A stretch of DNA of 64,000 bases from Scedosporium boydii (Eukaryota; Ascomycota; Sordariomycetes; Microascales; Microascaceae): NCBI GenBank assembly GCA_002221725.1, contig NJFT01000176.1, positions 22,335 to 86,334 on the forward strand. Direction: 5' to 3'. Below are positions 60,437 to 64,000 of this stretch, one piece after another. Below the pieces are notes generated by a model. That model saw only the letters and a list, made by a program, of their open reading frames with translations. It ran no database searches and was not told the origin of the DNA. The translations under genes and the position numbers were made by a program. Position 1 is the first letter of the stretch; every line of letters begins with the position of its first letter.

Positions 60437-62067
60437 ATGGCACGCGAAGACAAGATTCTCTCGTCTTCCGACTCTGACATGACCACCGTCCCATATCCCC
60501 CAGTCAAGCCGGATGGAGGCGCCGATTTCGCTGATAGCCTCCCGACCAAGGAGAAAGCCAACTCGGGGGACAAAGTCGATTTAGAAGACGGCACTACTGC
60601 GGAAACATCTCTGCCTCACAGCGATGCACCTGATGGAGGCTCCGCTGCTTGGTTGGTGGTCCTTGGCGGGTGGTGTGTTCTATTCTGCAGCTTCGGCTGG
60701 GTCAACAGTGCGTTGCACACCCCAAACGTTCGTTCTTGTTTGCCATGCGCGCGCGAGAGAGGGGGGGAGAGAGGGGATAAAAGAAACGACCGCTAACAAT
60801 GAGTGATGAGCAGGTGTCGGAGCCTTCCAGGAATACTATCAGAATGACCTTCTCAACACCTATTCCCCCAGTACAATTTCTTGGATTCCCTCCCTACAGA
60901 TTTTCTTCCAAATGGCCATGGTAGGCAATTTCATCGTCGATTGGCCGCCTTTATTGCGCGAGGCGTTGCTAACTTTTCAAGGGTCCTGTTGTTGGGACCA
61001 TTTTTGATAATTTTGGACCCCGTTACCTCGTTCTTGTTGGCAGCTTCCTTCATGTCTTCGGTTTGATGATGGCCTCTATTGCCACCCAATACTATCAAAT
61101 TCTGTTGGCCCAGGGAGTGTGCTCGGCGCTTGGCGTCGCTGCCATCTTCCACCCAGGTGAGAAAGAGCCCGTCCCATGTCCGGTGTCCGGCAAAAAGAAT
61201 AAGAAGAGCTTTGACTGACAATGGAAAACAGCGCTGGGAGTGATCCACGGCTGGTTCGACAAAAAGCGAGGCGCGGCCTTTGGCATTGTCGCTACCGGTT
61301 CTAGCATTGGCGGTGTCATCTTCCCCATCATGGTGACCCGCCTCATTCGACAAGTCGGCTACGGTTGGGCTATGAGAATCTGCGCCTTCATGATTCTCGG
61401 CCTTCTTGTTGTCGCAAATCTGACGATCCGAGCCAACCACCCACCTCGCCCACAAAAGATCACGAGGGCCCAGCTCGCGAAACCGTTCCGAGAGACTGAA
61501 TTCCTCCTCGTCACGAGCGGGTTCTTCTGCTTCACTTTCGGCATGTTCGTTCCCATCAACTATTTACCCGTCCAGGCCCTCGAGGCAGGCATGGACAAGG
61601 ATCTCGTCCTATACCTCATCCCTATCCTCAACGCCGCCAGCTTGTTCGGTCGAATCTTTTCGGGCGTCATGGGAGATAAACTTGGCCGATACAACATCTT
61701 CGTAGTCGTGTGCTACGGCACTGCCATTTGGATTCTTGCCCTGTGGATCCCCTCCAGCACGACCGGGGGTATCATTGCTTTTGCTGCCCTTTTCGGTTTC
61801 TTCTCCGGCGCCTACGTCTCTCTCATCGCGCCTCTTGTTGCGCAAATCTCCCCTCTACCCGAGATCGGGTTCCGCACCGGCCTCGTCATGTTTATTTCGT
61901 CCATCAGTGGACTGACGACAAACCCTATCAACGGTGCCATCTTGGACAGCTCAACAGGCTTGCTCGGTATAAAAATATTTTCCGGCGTATTTTGCGTCGT
62001 TGGAACCACTTTCATTCTCTTGGCTAGGATCTACAGAACCGGACTGAAATTGAACGTGGTGTTCTAG
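60437..62067 (+). CDS. MFS transporter, monocarboxylate-transporter-like
   Basis: Major facilitator with 12 predicted helices, about 462 residues from four exons: 60437-60707, 60814-60920, 60982-61156 and 61232-62067, all in phase. A ~65-residue cytosolic acidic tail precedes DGGSAAWLVVLGGWCVLF, the DG start typical of fungal MCT-family members. The conserved GPRYLVLVGSFLHVFGLMMAS, WFDKKRGAAFGI and RIFSGVMGDKLGRYN loops are present. Yeast relatives (Mch family) are not all true monocarboxylate carriers, so the substrate is open. An in-frame Met at 60392 would add 15 residues. Confidence 0.9.
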
Positions 62068-62845
62068 ATATAAAAGGGGGATCTCTTTGGGGGTAGATAA
62101 TAGAAAACAGGGCGGTGATAAGCTAGAAACATTATTCGTGGAACACTCCTTTCTTATAGAAGACTCTTATAGATATTAAATAGAATCTGAGCGCCGGTCG
62201 TCTTTCCCCTCCTCATTAATACACGTAAATTACGGTGCCTTTCCTTGGTTAATACGCATTTTCACTTCTCATGCGGCGGCATCGATTTGGGTTCTCGTAG
62301 CATCTGGATAGTCTTTGTTGCTCACTACTAAGTCTGACGGAGTTCTCCTTGACCATAGCCGGCGGTGAGTTTGGTCTGGGGTTGCACCATGGCACGCTCA
62401 GCAAACTACCGCTGGCTATCCTGTTTCCAAACACGTGCTATTTCTAGGGCAGTGGAGTATCTGAGCTGCCGATGACATTCCAAGATGGCTGGCTTCCCTT
62501 CCTCCTTTCCTTACATCGCCTTGGCTTCCCCCCAATGCTTCCGCCACCTTCCACTACTCAATCTTTACACGGAGCAAGTCTAACGGTAGATGACGATCCA
62601 GAGAATCAAAGACGATGTGGTAATAATATAGGGAGAGAACTCCCTGGGTAGCTGCAGTAAAGGAGTACCTCGGCCCGGGATATAACTTCCCCGATAATCA
62701 ATAACCGGAGCATCGTTGATCTTGTCAGTCAGCACCTTGCCTTCTACATCGTCCCTCCAGGTAATACCTCGCTAGTGAGTAGGTCTGGGCTTCTTAGACG
62801 ATTTCCCACGTGAATATAGCAGTAGGACATCACCCTCCACATCCC
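62068..62845. other. Intergenic, convergent 3' ends
   Basis: About 780 bases with no supported gene. Confidence 0.45.
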
Positions 62846-63928
62846 TCAATCTGTCACGATCCCTCTCATCACGGCCCTTCTTCTCACCGTCCGCGGCGAT
62901 GGCCCCATACCCCACCACATATCCCACAATCCCCCGGCCACCTGATTCTCCGGCATCGCCCCTCCTAGTTCGTCTGAGCCTCGAACCTGCCGCGTGATTT
63001 TGTCGGCGTCGGGACCCCACTCCATGGTTTCCCAGAGCTCGCTGGGAAGGACCTCCACAGCCACGGGAAAGACGGCCTTGTACCAATCCCAGGGATTCCC
63101 AACATCTTCATCACCCTCCCCCGGTTTGTCTCGACCCGGATCGACCATGACGGCAAGGAGATGCGGCGCCTCTTCCCTCCAAAGCCGAGAGTGAACGGTG
63201 GGAAAATCATCGTCGGGAGTGGTTAGGACGGACTCCACCGCCTTCGGAGAGGCGCAGAGGAAGAGCTGTGTTTGCATCCCTGGATCGAGGCTAGCGATCG
63301 CATCCTGAAACCGAGATCGCAGGGTATCGGCGGAAGCACCGGAAAGTTTCGGGTCCTCAACCCAGCGTATTTCGAACTTTTCACGTGCTTCGCCAACCGT
63401 GTCCGGGACGAAGCCATCGTAGCGCTCGACCAACCAGTCAAAAGGCACAGCTAAAGCTGCCTCGATCCGAGCCTTAAACTCTTCCCACTTGCCTTCCAGC
63501 TCCTGCCGGGTCAACTCGTCGTCTCCATCCTTCGCATACAAAGCCGTGCGAAACCCCAGGAACCCCCAGGTCTGCCCGCGGTACCGCTTCTCCCACCGCT
63601 TCAACCAGTCCGGCGGATAAAATTTCGGATTCGACGCGGGCCGCCCCTCGGCAATAGCCTTTTCCCTTTCCACTCCCCGGCTGCGTTTCTGGGATGCATC
63701 CCCTACATGGCGCATCATCTCCTCGAAGCCGTCCTCTCCGAGCACAGCTTTGAGACCTTCGCGCATCTTGGTCAACTCCCTCTCGTCGAGGGAGAGGATG
63801 TCGTCATCCACGGCGCTAAATCGGGTCCAGTTCCATCCTGGCGGCCAGTACGCGCTGGACGCGTCCGAGTAGGACTCGAGCGGGTTCTTTTGGAATCTTG
63901 GGCCGGTTCGAGGGCGCGATGAAGACAT
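62846..63928 (-). CDS. Conserved-looking hypothetical protein, 360 residues
   Basis: A single intact exon. Acidic and Trp-rich: WPPGWNWTRFSAVDDD near the start, FYPPDWLKRWEKRYRGQTWGF around residue 105, and a C-terminal GGLWDMWWGMGPSP. Coding look is strong throughout, and the start codon follows a short leader. I recognise no domain, signal peptide or membrane helix. It may belong to an ascomycete-specific family. Confidence 0.65.
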   Translation of the reverse strand: MSSSRPRTGPRFQKNPLESYSDASSAYWPPGWNWTRFSAVDDDILSLDERELTKMREGLKAVLGEDGFEEMMRHVGDASQKRSRGVEREKAIAEGRPASNPKFYPPDWLKRWEKRYRGQTWGFLGFRTALYAKDGDDELTRQELEGKWEEFKARIEAALAVPFDWLVERYDGFVPDTVGEAREKFEIRWVEDPKLSGASADTLRSRFQDAIASLDPGMQTQLFLCASPKAVESVLTTPDDDFPTVHSRLWREEAPHLLAVMVDPGRDKPGEGDEDVGNPWDWYKAVFPVAVEVLPSELWETMEWGPDADKITRQVRGSDELGGAMPENQVAGGLWDMWWGMGPSPRTVRRRAVMRGIVTD

Positions 63929-63959
63929 GGCTGAGTGTCGTGGGCAGAAATGGTGCTTC

Positions 63960-63962
<3 letters not shown>

Positions 63963-63990
<28 letters not shown>

Positions 63991-64000
63991 GGGGGGGGGG
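63963..64000. repeat. Poly-G tract at window end
   Basis: 25 consecutive G, one A, then 12 G to the last base. It could be a true G-tract or an assembly/sequencing artefact. Confidence 0.8.

Overview
The window looks like nuclear DNA of a filamentous ascomycete (Pezizomycotina, most likely a Sordariomycete). Genes are split by short introns of about 50-120 bases with GT(A/G)NG-type donors and YAG acceptors. The proteins are typical of these fungi: Oxa1, Mim1/Tom13, Shp1/p47, Gtr1, a membrane-anchored exo-1,3-beta-glucanase, a PDR-type ABC transporter and a Zn2Cys6 regulator. No rRNA, tRNA, CRISPR or bacterial features were seen. I joined exons by hand and checked reading phase across each junction where exon coordinates are given.

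Layout. 0-9 kb is a compact conserved block: OXA1 (-), MIM1 (-), shp1 (+), gtr1 (-) and an F-box gene (+). 9.5-18 kb holds a secreted GH51 arabinofuranosidase (-), an ACC-synthase-like aminotransferase (+) and a multipass membrane protein (-). 18.9-33 kb is accessory and mobile-element-scarred. It has a stop-riddled orphan gene, two solo LTRs with perfect 5-bp target duplications, an orphan two-exon gene, an SDR reductase, a large zinc-finger/phosphotransferase tandem gene with an internal TGA, a relic of a PNUTS-like gene with five Gln-compatible stops, and an unknown membrane protein. 33.5-45.5 kb carries a P450 (-), a full-size PDR ABC transporter (-) and a divergent Zn2Cys6 factor (+). 46-48 kb is a GH5 exoglucanase (-). 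48-53 kb is gene-poor with decayed fragments. 53-64 kb has an NmrA-like gene (+), a YIL108W-type metallopeptidase (-), a Tc1/mariner relic, an MFS transporter (+) and an unknown 360-residue protein (-).

How genes work together. The left block is housekeeping: mitochondrial membrane insertion (Oxa1, Mim1), Cdc48 cofactor (Shp1) and TORC1 nutrient sensing (Gtr1). The P450, ABC pump and divergent regulator look like a detoxification or efflux module, which is inference from arrangement only. There is no polyketide, peptide or terpene backbone synthase, so I do not call a metabolite cluster.

The most interesting item is the 25.5-28.4 kb gene. Two copies of a zinc-finger plus APH-like kinase unit are read as one spliced frame, and copy 1 contains UGA-CUA-G, a known leaky-stop context, exactly where copy 2 encodes Trp. 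Next come relics whose in-frame stops are all CAG/CAA to TAG/TAA, the pattern expected of repeat-induced point mutation (RIP).
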